DNA of 44,015 bases from an uncultured Cocleimonas sp. (lineage in GTDB: Bacteria; Pseudomonadota; Gammaproteobacteria; Thiotrichales; Thiotrichaceae), in contig CALJIH010000006.1 in NCBI GenBank assembly GCA_937974135.1, forward strand, positions 1 through 44,015. Reading direction: 5' to 3'. A model generated the notes under the pieces. It saw only the letters and a list, made by a program, of their open reading frames with translations, was not told the origin of the DNA and ran no database searches. Made by a program: the position numbers and the translations under genes. Positions 20,858 to 31,473 of this stretch are shown here, piece after piece. Positions within the stretch are counted from its first letter, which is position 1. Each line of letters opens with the position of its first letter.

Positions 20858-22303
20858 CTATCTTACATGGTCACCAACGCGTACGACTTTCATTTGGTTG
20901 GTTCCACCATCTGAACCAGCACCCATCAAATCACCCCGTGTAATAATCACTAGATCACCACTATCAACAACATGGTCTTCCAACAAACGATCAACCACAA
21001 TTTTATTTGCTTGTTGTGAATCCGTTATCTTTTTTCTTATCCAAACAGGGTAAACGCCACGATACATAACTGTTTTGCGGCAAGTTTTTTTATGGTTTGT
21101 CATCGCGTAAATTGGAATACCTGAACTAATTCTAGACATCCATAATGCGGTAGAACCCGATTCTGTTAATGCTCCAATTCCTTTAACACCCATATGGTTT
21201 GCAGCATACATGGTAGACATCGCAATTCCTTCATCAATACGATCAAAGCGCTTTCCAATCCGATGTTTTGACTTTTTCGACCATGTTGATTGCTCTGCTT
21301 CTGCGCAAATATCAGACATGGCACTGACAACCTTTTCAGGGTGTTTACCAACGGCAGTTTCACCCGAAAGCATCACCGCGTCTGTACCATCCATTACCGC
21401 ATTAGCGACATCAAAAACTTCTGCGCGCGTTGGAATCGTATTCTCAATCATGGTTTCCATCATTTGCGTGGCAGTTATTACAGCGCAGTTTTTAGATCTA
21501 GCACGCTTAATTAGTTTCTTCTGAGTAAGTGGAAGGCTAGCATCTCCTATCTCTACCCCTAAATCACCACGTGCAACCATAATCACATCTGAAGCTTCAA
21601 TAATTTGATCTAGCACGGGTTGCTCAACTGCTTCTGCTCGCTCAACTTTAGAAACTATAGCCGCATCACCACCAGCATCATGCATTAAGGAACGTGCTAA
21701 ATCTAAATCTTCAGCACTTCGTGGAAAAGAAACTGCCAAGAAATCTACGCCAATTTTTGCCGCAGTTTTGATATCTTCTTTATCTTTTTCTGTCAAAGCT
21801 TCCGCAGAGATGCCACCACCACGTTTATTGATACCTTTATTGTTTGAGAGAACCCCACCAACAATAACCTTTGTATATATTTCATTACCCTTGACTTCAC
21901 TCACTTGCAATACGATTCTGCCGTCATCTAGCAACAGTTCATCTCCTGCTACGACATCTCTTGGTAATTCTTTATAAGCAATACCAACTCTTTCAGCAGT
22001 ACCTGATAACTTATCTAGACTCGAATCAAGAATGAATGTATCTCCATCATTGATGGTTACTTTATCATTCTCAAATCGTTCTATTCTGATTTTAGGACCT
22101 TGTAAATCGCCTAAAATTGCGACGACTTTATCTAATCTGTCCGCTGCGTCGCGTACCATTTGTGCGCGTTTAATGTGATCTTCTGCTTCACCATGTGAAA
22201 AATTCATGCGCACCACATCTACACCTGCAGCCAGCATTTTTTCAATTGATTCGGGAGTATCCGTTGCGGGGCCCATTGTTGCTACTATTTTAGTTCTTCT
22301 CAT
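20858..22303 (-). CDS. pyk: Pyruvate kinase
   Basis: [72 protein letters not shown]. Confidence 0.98.
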   Translation of the reverse strand: MRRTKIVATMGPATDTPESIEKMLAAGVDVVRMNFSHGEAEDHIKRAQMVRDAADRLDKVVAILGDLQGPKIRIERFENDKVTINDGDTFILDSSLDKLSGTAERVGIAYKELPRDVVAGDELLLDDGRIVLQVSEVKGNEIYTKVIVGGVLSNNKGINKRGGGISAEALTEKDKEDIKTAAKIGVDFLAVSFPRSAEDLDLARSLMHDAGGDAAIVSKVERAEAVEQPVLDQIIEASDVIMVARGDLGVEIGDASLPLTQKKLIKRARSKNCAVITATQMMETMIENTIPTRAEVFDVANAVMDGTDAVMLSGETAVGKHPEKVVSAMSDICAEAEQSTWSKKSKHRIGKRFDRIDEGIAMSTMYAANHMGVKGIGALTESGSTALWMSRISSGIPIYAMTNHKKTCRKTVMYRGVYPVWIRKKITDSQQANKIVVDRLLEDHVVDSGDLVIITRGDLMGAGSDGGTNQMKVVRVGDHVR

Positions 22304-22364
22304 ATTAATTCTTATCTGTATTTAAAGTAATTAAGTTAAATTTGTTTTATGACGGTGTTATGTT

Positions 22365-23546
22365 CTAGCCCTGTGCACGTTCTTCAAGCATTGCTACAAC
22401 TGGTAGTTTCTTTCCTTCCAAAAATTCAAGAAAAGAACCTCCACCTGTCGAGATATAAGATACCTTGTCAGCAATACCATATTTATCAACCGCTGCTAAA
22501 GTATCTCCACCGCCAGCTACTGAGAAACCTTCTGACTCAGCTATAGCCATTGAAATTGTCTTCGTCCCTTCACCAAATTGATCGAATTCGAATACACCGA
22601 CAGGGCCGTTCCATACGATAGTACCCGCATTTTTTATGACTTCTGCCAGTTCAGCAGCCGATTTAGGGCCTATATCGAAAACCATGTCATCAGCACCAAC
22701 TTCATCAACATTCATTGTGGTTGCTGTTGCGCTTTCAGCAAATTCCTTGGCACAAACCACATCTACAGGTACTGGAATATCACCACCATTTGCTTGTGCT
22801 GCAGATTTTAATTCTCTTGCTGTTTCGACTAAATCTTCTTCATAAAGTGACTTACCAACATTGTGTCCTTCTGCTGCGATAAACGTGTTGGCAATACCTC
22901 CACCCACAATAAGTTGATCAACAACCTTTGATAATGATTCAAGTACGGTAAGTTTTGTTGAGACTTTAGAACCTCCCACCAAAGCAACCATTGGGCGCGC
23001 TGGATTATCTAAGGCTTTTCCAAGCGCTTCTAATTCACCTGCTAAAAGAGGACCAGCACATGCCGTCGGCGCAAACATACCTGCTCCATGTGTAGATGCC
23101 TGAGCACGATGCGCCGTACCAAATGCATCCATTACGTATACATCACATAAATTTGCATACTGTTTTGAGAGGGTTTCATCGTTGGCTTTTTCGCCAGCAT
23201 TAAAACGCACGTTTTCAAGCAGAACTACTTCACCATCTGCAATATCCAGCGATTGATCAAGATACTCAGTAACTAAACTCACATCATTACCTAACAAGCC
23301 ACTCATGTGATCAGCAACCGGTGCTAATGAAAACTCTGCTTCAGGAGAACCTTCAGTTGGTCTACCCAAATGAGACATAATCATCACTTTTGCTCCAGCT
23401 GCAACCGCTTTCTCTATAGTTGGCAAAGATGCTCGAATACGTTTATCTGACGTGACTTTTCCGTCTTTCACAGGAACATTTAAATCCTGTCGAATTAATA
23501 CACGTTTACCTGCAAGATCGAGATCTGTCATTTTAATGACTGACAT
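22365..23546 (-). CDS. pgk: Phosphoglycerate kinase
   Basis: [33 protein letters not shown]-like; [38 protein letters not shown]. Confidence 0.98.
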   Translation of the reverse strand: MSVIKMTDLDLAGKRVLIRQDLNVPVKDGKVTSDKRIRASLPTIEKAVAAGAKVMIMSHLGRPTEGSPEAEFSLAPVADHMSGLLGNDVSLVTEYLDQSLDIADGEVVLLENVRFNAGEKANDETLSKQYANLCDVYVMDAFGTAHRAQASTHGAGMFAPTACAGPLLAGELEALGKALDNPARPMVALVGGSKVSTKLTVLESLSKVVDQLIVGGGIANTFIAAEGHNVGKSLYEEDLVETARELKSAAQANGGDIPVPVDVVCAKEFAESATATTMNVDEVGADDMVFDIGPKSAAELAEVIKNAGTIVWNGPVGVFEFDQFGEGTKTISMAIAESEGFSVAGGGDTLAAVDKYGIADKVSYISTGGGSFLEFLEGKKLPVVAMLEERAQG

Positions 23547-23690
23547 GGGGACTCCCTTTTAAGTTAATCTTTGTAAATAATAATTTATAAAATAATCAAT
23601 CTATACAGATGGTCAAACCGATGCGAAATCAGTGACAACTTGGTAGCGCGAAAATGACAGCCCGTAATGTGTTTGTATTTAAAACCCACT

Positions 23691-23714
23691 AAAAGTGGGG
23701 GGGGTGTCTTTTTT
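23691..23714 (-). repeat. C6-box intergenic repeat copy 6 (short form, C8 variant)
   Basis: AAAAGTGGGGGGGGTGTCTTTTTT; minus strand CCCAC-TTTTA-GTGGG-TTTT hairpin. Confidence 0.85.
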
Positions 23715-23750
23715 AGATTAATTATTGAACGAATGAATTTATCTAAGCAA

Positions 23751-23774
23751 ACAGGACCCATAATAGGGTCCTGT
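23751..23774 (-). terminator. Intrinsic terminator of gap
   Basis: ACAGGACCC-ATAATA-GGGTCCTGT 9-bp stem; minus-strand TTTGCTT tail. Confidence 0.75.
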
Positions 23775-23798
23775 CATTATTCATGATTGAAAGTTAAA

Positions 23799-24794
23799 TT
23801 AAGCTACATGCCCAACTAAACGTAACATGTTACATGTGTAACCATATTCGTTGTCATACCATGAAACTAATTTCACAAAAGTATCGTCTAATGCAATACC
23901 TGCACCGGCATCAAATATTGACGATGCACTAATACCACGGAAATCTGATGAAACCACTTTGTCTTCAGTGTATTGCAAAGTGCCTTTCATTGAACCTTCA
24001 GATGCTTCTTTAACCGCGTTACAAATTTCTTCATAAGTTGCTGGCTTGTCTAGTTCACAAGTAAGATCAACAACAGAAACATCAACTGAAGGAATACGAA
24101 AAGCCATACCTGTTAGTTTACCGTTTAATTCAGGAAGCACTACACCCACAGCTTTAGCTGCACCAGTAGAAGAAGGAATAATGTTTTCAAATACCGAACG
24201 ACCACCACGCCAATCTTTATTCGATGGGCCATCAACGGCTTTTTGTGAAGCGGTTGCAGCATGAACTGTAGTCATTAAACCGCGTTTAAGACCCCAGTTA
24301 TCGTTAATGATTTTCGCGATTGGGGCAAGACAGTTTGTTGTACATGAAGCGGCAGATACAATCTTCTGGTCAGCATAATCTTCGTGGTTAACGCCATAAA
24401 CGAACATTGGCGTTCCATCTTTAGAAGGTGCTGATTGAACGACTTTCTTCGCTCCCGCATCAATATGAGCCTGACAACTTTCTTCAGTTAAAAAGAAACC
24501 AGTACAATCTAAAACTACATCAGCGTCTATATCACCCCACTTTAATTCAGCAGGGTTACGCTCAGCAGATAAACGAATTCGTTGACCATCAATAACAAAA
24601 TAATCACCATCAACTTCAATTTCACCATCAAAACGACCATGAGCCGTATCGTATTTCAACATATAGGCGAGATAATCATTATCTAATAGATCGTTTATTC
24701 CAACCACTTCTAGGTTAGGAAAGTCTTTTTTTATTGCACGGAAAACCATGCGTCCGATACGTCCAAAACCGTTAATGCCGACTTTAATTGTCAT
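23799..24794 (-). CDS. gap: Glyceraldehyde-3-phosphate dehydrogenase, type I
   Basis: [49 protein letters not shown]. Confidence 0.98.
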   Translation of the reverse strand: MTIKVGINGFGRIGRMVFRAIKKDFPNLEVVGINDLLDNDYLAYMLKYDTAHGRFDGEIEVDGDYFVIDGQRIRLSAERNPAELKWGDIDADVVLDCTGFFLTEESCQAHIDAGAKKVVQSAPSKDGTPMFVYGVNHEDYADQKIVSAASCTTNCLAPIAKIINDNWGLKRGLMTTVHAATASQKAVDGPSNKDWRGGRSVFENIIPSSTGAAKAVGVVLPELNGKLTGMAFRIPSVDVSVVDLTCELDKPATYEEICNAVKEASEGSMKGTLQYTEDKVVSSDFRGISASSIFDAGAGIALDDTFVKLVSWYDNEYGYTCNMLRLVGHVA

Positions 24795-24907
24795 TCGTTT
24801 CTCCTAGTATAAGTTTAATTTAATTAAATATAATATTTTCTGATGTGTTTGGGGTGCAGCATTCTAGCAAACTTTAAGCCTTTGTTACAAATTTAAGTGA
24901 AATTCTA

Positions 24908-26908
24908 TTAGGTAACTTCATTAATTGCTTTAAGTACATTAGATGTTGTAATACCAAAGTGCTCGAATAACTCGGGGGCAGGAGCTGACTCGCCAAAAGT
25001 AGTCATTCCAATCACTTTGCCATGCGTGCCTACATATTTCCACCAACTATCCATTATGGCTGCCTCAACTGCAATGCGTGCGGTTACTGTACTTGGTAAC
25101 ACCGACTCTTTGTATTCATCACTTTGCGCTTCAAATGCATCAACTGATGGCATCGAAACAACGCGAACTTTCTTATCAGATTCTGCAGCTGCTTTCACGG
25201 CTAAATCAACTTCAGACCCAGTAGCAATAACAATCACATCTGGCGTACCATCAGTATCAATCAAAATGTAGCCACCTTTTGCTATATTAGCTATTTGTTC
25301 AACAGTGCGTTCTTGATGCGCTAAATTTTGACGTGAGTAAATTAATGTCGAAGGGCCAGTTTTTCTTTCGATAGCTACCTTCCACGAAACCGCAGTTTCT
25401 ACCGCATCACACGTTCTCCAAACCGCCATATTCGGAATCATCCGTAATGTAGGGATCTGTTCTACCGCTTGGTGCGTCGGGCCATCTTCACCCAAACCAA
25501 TCGAGTCGTGGGTATAAACAAAAATACTTTGTATTTTCATTAATGCAGCCATACGTAATGCATTCCGTGCATATTCTGAGAACATTAAGAAGGTTGCACC
25601 GTATGGCACTAAACCACCATGCAGTGTTATTCCATTCATCATTGCTGACATGCCGAACTCACGCACGCCGTATGAAATATAATTACCTTCAAAGTTCATC
25701 GCTGACGAACCGTTGTTATCATTGATCTTAACGCTAGTATCAACAAAAGTATTATTTGAAGGTGTTAAATCCGCAGAACCCCCAATAAATTCAGGAAGTA
25801 CTGGCGCAAATGCATTCAACGCCATTTTTGATGAAATTCGGGTGGCCTGTGTTGGCGCAGCCTCGTTTATTTCAGCAATTTTTCCTTGTGCATATGCTTC
25901 CCAGTCAGCTGGCAAATCACCTGCTATACGACGCTCAAATTCCGCCGCTTCAGCTGGATAGGCAGCTTTATAAGCGGCAAATTTTTCATCCCATGCTGAT
26001 TCAGCCGCTTTACCCGCTTCTTTTGCATCCCATCCCGCATAGATATCATCTGGAATCACAAATGGTTCGTGATTCCAACCCAAATGCTCACGTGTCGCCG
26101 CAATTTCATCGACACCCAATGCTTCACCATGCACATGATGACCACCACCTTTATTTGGAGCACCTTTACCAATGACTGTTTTACAACAAATGATTGAAGG
26201 CTTATCTGTTTCAGCAATTGCCGCTTCCGTCGCTTTTTTGATCGCTTCAGGATCATGCCCATCTATAGATTGCACATGCCAATTGTATGCTTCAAAACGC
26301 GCAGGCGTATCATCGACAAACCAACCGTCAACATTTCCGTCAATAGAAATATTGTTGTCATCATAAAAACAAATTAGCTTACCTAGGCCAAATGATCCCG
26401 CTAATGAACAAGTCTCATGAGAGATACCTTCCATCAAACAACCATCACCCAAAAAAACATAGGTATTGTGATCGACAATTTCGTGGCCTTCTTTATTGAA
26501 TTGTGCCGCCATAACTTTTTCAGCCAACGCAAAGCCGACTGCGTTAGAGATGCCTTGCCCTAATGGACCTGTGGTAGTCTCAATACCCGGAGCATAACCA
26601 TATTCTGGATGTCCAGGAGTTTTAGAATGTAATTTTCGAAATGCTTTTAAATCATCAATGCCTAAATCATAACCTGTTAAATGCAACACCGAATAGGGCA
26701 ACATCGAACCATGACCGTTTGACATAATAAATCGATCGCGATCGGCCCAATTTGGATTCGTTGGATTGTGCTTCATAAAATCGTTGTACAGCACTTCAGC
26801 AATATCAGCCATTCCCATAGGAGCACCTGGATGACCAGAATTTGGGATTTGGACTGCGTCCATGGTTAAGGCACGAATAGCGTTTGCGAGGGTAGCGCGA
26901 TCAGACAT
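24908..26908 (-). CDS. tkt: Transketolase
   Basis: [65 protein letters not shown]. Confidence 0.98.
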   Translation of the reverse strand: MSDRATLANAIRALTMDAVQIPNSGHPGAPMGMADIAEVLYNDFMKHNPTNPNWADRDRFIMSNGHGSMLPYSVLHLTGYDLGIDDLKAFRKLHSKTPGHPEYGYAPGIETTTGPLGQGISNAVGFALAEKVMAAQFNKEGHEIVDHNTYVFLGDGCLMEGISHETCSLAGSFGLGKLICFYDDNNISIDGNVDGWFVDDTPARFEAYNWHVQSIDGHDPEAIKKATEAAIAETDKPSIICCKTVIGKGAPNKGGGHHVHGEALGVDEIAATREHLGWNHEPFVIPDDIYAGWDAKEAGKAAESAWDEKFAAYKAAYPAEAAEFERRIAGDLPADWEAYAQGKIAEINEAAPTQATRISSKMALNAFAPVLPEFIGGSADLTPSNNTFVDTSVKINDNNGSSAMNFEGNYISYGVREFGMSAMMNGITLHGGLVPYGATFLMFSEYARNALRMAALMKIQSIFVYTHDSIGLGEDGPTHQAVEQIPTLRMIPNMAVWRTCDAVETAVSWKVAIERKTGPSTLIYSRQNLAHQERTVEQIANIAKGGYILIDTDGTPDVIVIATGSEVDLAVKAAAESDKKVRVVSMPSVDAFEAQSDEYKESVLPSTVTARIAVEAAIMDSWWKYVGTHGKVIGMTTFGESAPAPELFEHFGITTSNVLKAINEVT

Positions 26909-26957
26909 TCATTCTCTCCTTGAGAGATATCATTATTAAAACAGACTAAAAACGCAT

Positions 26958-26978
26958 AAAAGTAGGGGGGTGTACTTT
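26958..26978 (-). repeat. C6-box intergenic repeat copy 7 (perfect 7-bp inverted arms)
   Basis: AAAAGTAGGGGGGTGTACTTTT, in a divergent intergenic region. Confidence 0.85.
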
Positions 26979-27031
26979 TATACAGGAATAATTTAATACG
27001 CGGATTTTACCCTAGATAATCATTTTTGCAT

Positions 27032-27050
27032 CCGCTAAATAGCGGTTTTT
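27032..27050 (+). terminator. Intrinsic terminator in divergent region upstream of metK
   Basis: CCGCT-AAAT-AGCGG-TTTTT. Confidence 0.6.
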
Positions 27051-27183
27051 GCGACAATTTAAAGATAATTTGTGAATTACTCTTATGCATCTAAAAAAAT
27101 AGTAAAAATATGTGATAAATCTAAAAAAACTACGACTATTACTACAAATCTTTAATAATTTAGTATAGAATTTCACGCCCAAA

Positions 27184-27280
27184 GTCTGAGGAGCGTTGCA
27201 ATCTGACTAATTCTTCATTATTTATGAAGAAAACAGTTAGGCTAGGCTCAGACAGTTTCAACTTTGCAACGACGCTCAGC
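27184..27280 (+). ncRNA. SAH-riboswitch-like leader of metK
   Basis: P1 GTCTGAG/CTCAGAC; GAGGAGCGTTGCA and AGGCTC conserved segments; P2 TTCTTCAT/ATGAAGAA; pseudoknot arm GAGCG-TTGCA with TGCAA-CGA-CGCTC. Confidence 0.88.
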
Positions 27281-27302
27281 TAATATTTAAGGAGAACTTA
27301 AT

Positions 27303-28457
27303 ATGGCTGGGAATCATTTATTCACATCCGAGTCGGTTTCTGGGGGTCACCCCGATAAGTTGGCAGATCAGGTTTCTGATGCTGTCCTTGATGCAATTCT
27401 AGAACAAGATAAAGATGCACGTGTAGCCTGTGAGACCATGGCTAAAACGGGCATGATCGTACTTGCTGGTGAAATCACCACCAGTGCAGTTATAGATTAC
27501 GAAACAATAGTAAGAAGAACGGTAACCGACATTGGCTATAATTGTTCTGAAGTTGGTTTTGATGGCGAATCATGCGCGGTAATCAATGCGCTTGGTCAAC
27601 AATCACCTGATATCGCAATGGGTGTTGATCGTGAAGATAAAGAGTCACAAGGTGCTGGCGACCAAGGTTTAATGTTTGGTTACGCGAGTAATGAAACTGA
27701 CGTGTTAATGCCTGCGCCAATTACTTATTCTCATCTTCTTGTTGAAAAACAAGCTGAGCTAATGAAAAATGGCACGCTCCCTTTCTTACGTCCCGATGCA
27801 AAAAGTCAGGTTACTTTCAGATATGAAGATGACAAACCTGTTGCAATCGATGCGGTGGTTTTATCTACTCAACATAGCCCTGACATAAGCCTTAAAGATT
27901 TACAAGAAGCAGTTATGGAAGAAATCATCAAACCTATTCTTCCTGCAAACTGGTTAAACTCAGATACGCTTTACCATATTAACCCTACGGGTAATTTCGT
28001 AATCGGCGGCCCTGTGGGAGACTGTGGATTAACAGGTCGTAAGATCATTGTTGATACATACGGTGGAATGGCGCGTCACGGTGGCGGTGCATTTTCTGGT
28101 AAAGATCCATCAAAAGTTGACCGTTCTGCGGCATATGCGGGTCGTTATGTTGCTAAGAACATCGTTGCTGCTGGACTAGCAGAGCGTTGTGAGATTCAAA
28201 TCTCATACGCAATTGGCGTAGCTGAGCCAACTTCGATATCAATTGAAACCTTTGGAACTGGTACGCACTCTGATGAGCAAATTGAAGCATTAGTACGTAA
28301 GCATTTTGATCTTCGTCCATACGGCATTATGACAATGCTTGACTTGCTTCAGCCAATTTACCAGCAAACTGCTGCTTACGGACATTTTGGTCGTGAAGAC
28401 ATCGGTTTACCTTGGGAAAACACTGATAAAGCAGAAGCATTAAAAGCTGACGCGTAA
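27303..28457 (+). CDS. metK: S-adenosylmethionine synthetase
   Basis: [53 protein letters not shown]. Confidence 0.99.
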   Translation: MAGNHLFTSESVSGGHPDKLADQVSDAVLDAILEQDKDARVACETMAKTGMIVLAGEITTSAVIDYETIVRRTVTDIGYNCSEVGFDGESCAVINALGQQSPDIAMGVDREDKESQGAGDQGLMFGYASNETDVLMPAPITYSHLLVEKQAELMKNGTLPFLRPDAKSQVTFRYEDDKPVAIDAVVLSTQHSPDISLKDLQEAVMEEIIKPILPANWLNSDTLYHINPTGNFVIGGPVGDCGLTGRKIIVDTYGGMARHGGGAFSGKDPSKVDRSAAYAGRYVAKNIVAAGLAERCEIQISYAIGVAEPTSISIETFGTGTHSDEQIEALVRKHFDLRPYGIMTMLDLLQPIYQQTAAYGHFGREDIGLPWENTDKAEALKADA

Positions 28458-28473
28458 TAATTTTTTAAATACT

Positions 28474-28570
28474 GCTTTTGAGGAACGCTGCACTTTATAA
28501 AGAACGCTATTTATATATAGTTCTATTTAAAGGAGGCTCAAAAGCGGTAAATATTCACAACTGCGTTCCT
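28474..28570 (+). ncRNA. Second SAH-riboswitch-like leader, upstream of ahcY
   Basis: P1 GCTTTTGAG/CTCAAAAGC (9 bp); GAGGAACGCTGCA and AGGCTC; pseudoknot arm GAACGC/GCGTTC. Confidence 0.82.
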
Positions 28571-28612
28571 AATTGAGATCTAAACAGTCTCTTAAACTAT
28601 AGGAAAATTAAA

Positions 28613-30013
28613 ATGACTAAAGCACAAGACTATCTTATTGCTGATATCAAACTAGCCGATTGGGGTCGTAAAGAACTCAATATCGCAGAAAATGAAATGC
28701 CAGGTCTAATGGCACTTCGTGAAAAATACGGTAAAGAAAAGCCATTAACTGGCGCACGCATTGCGGGTTCTTTACACATGACGATTCAAACTGCTGTACT
28801 TATCGAAACGCTAACAGCATTAGGTGCAGAAGTTCGTTGGGCAACGTGTAACATCTTCTCAACGCAAGATCACGCTGCTGCTGCAATCGCGGCATCTGGT
28901 GTTCCTGTATTCGCTGTTAAGGGCGAATCTTTAGATGAGTACTGGGATTACTGTCACAGAATCTTCGATTGGCACGACGGTGGCACACCAAACATGATTC
29001 TTGATGATGGTGGCGATGCAACTGGTTTAATCGAGCTAGGCGTTAAAGCAGAAAAAGATATCTCTGTATTGGATAACCCAGGTTCTGAAGAAGAAATCTG
29101 CATGTTCAATTCAATCAAGAACAAGCTTAAAGAAGATTCAACGTGGTACTCACGTATTCGTCCGAATATCAAAGGTGTTTCTGAAGAGACAACGACAGGT
29201 GTTCACCGTTTATACGAAATGGTTAAGAAAGGCGAATTAGCTTACCCAGCAATCAACGTAAACGACTCTGTAACTAAGTCTAAGTTTGATAACTTATACG
29301 GGTGTCGTGAGTCTCTAGTTGACGGCATCAAACGTGCAACTGACGTAATGATCGCAGGTAAAGTTGCAGTTGTTCTTGGTTACGGTGACGTGGGTAAAGG
29401 TTCTGCACAATCACTTCGTGGTTTAGGTGCGACTGTTTGGATTACTGAAATCGATCCAATTTGTGCACTTCAAGCAGCAATGGAAGGCTACCGTGTTGTA
29501 ACTATGGATGACGTTGCAGGCGAAGCTGATATATTTGTAACAGCTACAGGTAACTACAACGTAATTACTGAAGAGCATATGTTACAAATGAAGCATGAGA
29601 CTATCGTGTGTAACATCGGCCATTTCGATAATGAAATCGCAGTAGCAGATATGGAAAAATACGAATGGGAAGAAATCAAGCCACAAGTTGACCACATCAA
29701 ACTACCTAGCGGCAACAGCATCATTCTTCTTGCTCAAGGTCGTCTTGTAAACTTAGGTTGTGCTACTGGTCACCCAAGTTTCGTAATGTCAGCATCTTTC
29801 ACTAACCAAGTGTTAGCGCAGATCGAATTATTCTGTCACGGCGACAAATATGAGAACGACGTTTACATGCTACCTAAGTCATTAGACGAAGAAGTGGCTC
29901 GTTTACACCTTGAAAAGATCGGTGCTAACTTGACTGAATTGACTGATGTTCAGGCTGATTACTTAAGTATTGATAAGAATGGTCCATATAAAGTAGAGCA
30001 TTATCGTTACTAA
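28613..30013 (+). CDS. ahcY: Adenosylhomocysteinase
   Basis: [63 protein letters not shown]-terminus. Confidence 0.99.
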   Translation: MTKAQDYLIADIKLADWGRKELNIAENEMPGLMALREKYGKEKPLTGARIAGSLHMTIQTAVLIETLTALGAEVRWATCNIFSTQDHAAAAIAASGVPVFAVKGESLDEYWDYCHRIFDWHDGGTPNMILDDGGDATGLIELGVKAEKDISVLDNPGSEEEICMFNSIKNKLKEDSTWYSRIRPNIKGVSEETTTGVHRLYEMVKKGELAYPAINVNDSVTKSKFDNLYGCRESLVDGIKRATDVMIAGKVAVVLGYGDVGKGSAQSLRGLGATVWITEIDPICALQAAMEGYRVVTMDDVAGEADIFVTATGNYNVITEEHMLQMKHETIVCNIGHFDNEIAVADMEKYEWEEIKPQVDHIKLPSGNSIILLAQGRLVNLGCATGHPSFVMSASFTNQVLAQIELFCHGDKYENDVYMLPKSLDEEVARLHLEKIGANLTELTDVQADYLSIDKNGPYKVEHYRY

Positions 30014-30141
30014 TTTATAGACTCATCTTTACTCGAATCTCGGCGTTGTCGCCGTACTCGAATGCATCGCGTACTTATTGTACGCTTAGACATTCTTCGT
30101 GCGACGACGCCTTGATCTTCGAGCAAATATAAGCCTCTAAA
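30014..30141. repeat. Large imperfect palindrome (about 128 bp)
   Basis: Centre GCGTAC-TTATT-GTACGC; nested arms GGCGTTGTCGC/GCGACGACGCC, CTCGAA/TTCGAG and outer TTTATAG.../...CTCTAAA. Confidence 0.75.
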
Positions 30142-30177
30142 ATTTCCTTATAGTTAGCCCCATTTACAAAAATAATT

Positions 30178-30198
30178 AAAAGACACCCCCCTACTTTT
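30178..30198 (+). repeat. C6-box intergenic repeat copy 8 (short form)
   Basis: AAAAGACACCCCCCTACTTTT; followed by CCGTTTT...AAAACGG hairpin. Confidence 0.9.
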
Positions 30199-30520
30199 AG
30201 CGAACTTACCGTTTTGTTTTTTAAAACGGATAATTCGATTATTTGCCTGTTTTTAGGCATTAAGCACTTTTGCCTATTAGCAAGTAAGTTCTTTATACTT
30301 AATTTAAAAATATTCTAATAAATATAAAAAGACATCCTCAACTCTTTCTTAAAAAACGGGGAAAAGTTTTTAATTTTGCCAAAACATATATCTCGCGCCA
30401 TACATGAGATATTTTCATAATTTCTCTCTTATTTATCATTACCGCTCATATATAAAATTATTTAAAATGTAACCTCATTAAATTAGAAATTTAGTAAATT
30501 GCTGTTGCAAAAGAGATGTT

Positions 30521-31360
30521 ATGCAAAATCATTCATATAGCTTTGAGTTTTTTCCTTCTAAAACAGCTGCGGGAGTTGAATCATTAGCTAAAGTTAGTGA
30601 TGAATTATCGACCCTAAATCCAAATTTCTTCTCTGTAACCTATGGTGCGGGTGGCACGACTCAAGATGCGACTATAGATACAGTAATTAGCACTCAAGAA
30701 AGAACAGGTATACCAACAGCACCGCATTTATCATGTATTGGATCTGAGAGAGAGCAGATTCGTGATTTATTGATGCTCTATAAGGAAAAAGGCATTAATC
30801 GTATCGTTGCACTGCGCGGTGATTTACCATCAGGCATGCGTGATATTGGAGAATTCAATTTTGCAAATGATTTAGTGGAATTTATTCGTAAAGAAACAGG
30901 TGATCATTTTCATATTGAAGTAGCGGCGTACCCTGAAAAACACCCCCAATCTAAAAACTATGATTTAGATATCGAAAACTTCGCCTCAAAAGTCAAAGCG
31001 GGTGCTAATCGTGCAATCACTCAATACTTTTTTAATGCTGATGCTTACTTTCACTTTGTCGATAAATTACAAAAAATGCAGATTGATATTCCTGTGTTAC
31101 CGGGAATTATGCCAATTACAAATTTTACCCAAATGGCTCGATTTTCTGATGCGATTGGCGCTGAGGTCCCGCGTTGGTTACGCAAACAGTTTGAATCGTA
31201 TGGCGATGATCAGGAATCTATTAAACAATTAGGCAATGAATTCATTACCAAGATGTGTCAGCAATTAATGGATAATGGAGCGCCGGGATTGCACTTTTAT
31301 TCTATGAATAAAATAGAACCGAGTAAGACTATTTGGAATAACTTGGGCTTATCTGATTAA
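30521..31360 (+). CDS. metF: 5,10-methylenetetrahydrofolate reductase
   Basis: YSFEFFPSKTAAG; FFSVTYGAGGTTQD; HLSCIG; RIVALRGDLP; TQYFFNADAY; PVLPGIMPI. Confidence 0.96.
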   Translation: MQNHSYSFEFFPSKTAAGVESLAKVSDELSTLNPNFFSVTYGAGGTTQDATIDTVISTQERTGIPTAPHLSCIGSEREQIRDLLMLYKEKGINRIVALRGDLPSGMRDIGEFNFANDLVEFIRKETGDHFHIEVAAYPEKHPQSKNYDLDIENFASKVKAGANRAITQYFFNADAYFHFVDKLQKMQIDIPVLPGIMPITNFTQMARFSDAIGAEVPRWLRKQFESYGDDQESIKQLGNEFITKMCQQLMDNGAPGLHFYSMNKIEPSKTIWNNLGLSD

Positions 31361-31371
31361 ATTTAAGCTTT

Positions 31372-31392
31372 AAAAGACACCCCCCTACTTTT
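31372..31392 (+). repeat. C6-box intergenic repeat copy 9 (short form)
   Basis: AAAAGACACCCCCCTACTTTT, 12 nt after the metF stop. Confidence 0.9.
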
Positions 31393-31473
31393 GACTCGTT
31401 TCACTTGTCTTTCTGTTCGGCGTTCCTTCGTTGTCTCACTAACGTTCGGTCGAGGGTTTTGAGTAAGATACTA

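Noticed and set aside
21166-26366. Antisense or out-of-frame ORFs within pyk, pgk, gap and tkt
   Set aside because: They lie inside clearly conserved coding genes, with no start context or recognisable domains.
30075-30260. 61-aa minus-strand ORF between ahcY and metF
   Set aside because: It runs through the large palindrome and a C6-box repeat; chance ORF.
31393-31465. Structured repeat after metF (TTCGGCGTTCCTTCGTTGTCTCACTAACGTTCGGTCGAGG)
   Set aside because: Only short 4-bp complementarities and a TTCGG direct repeat; not enough to call a hairpin or element.
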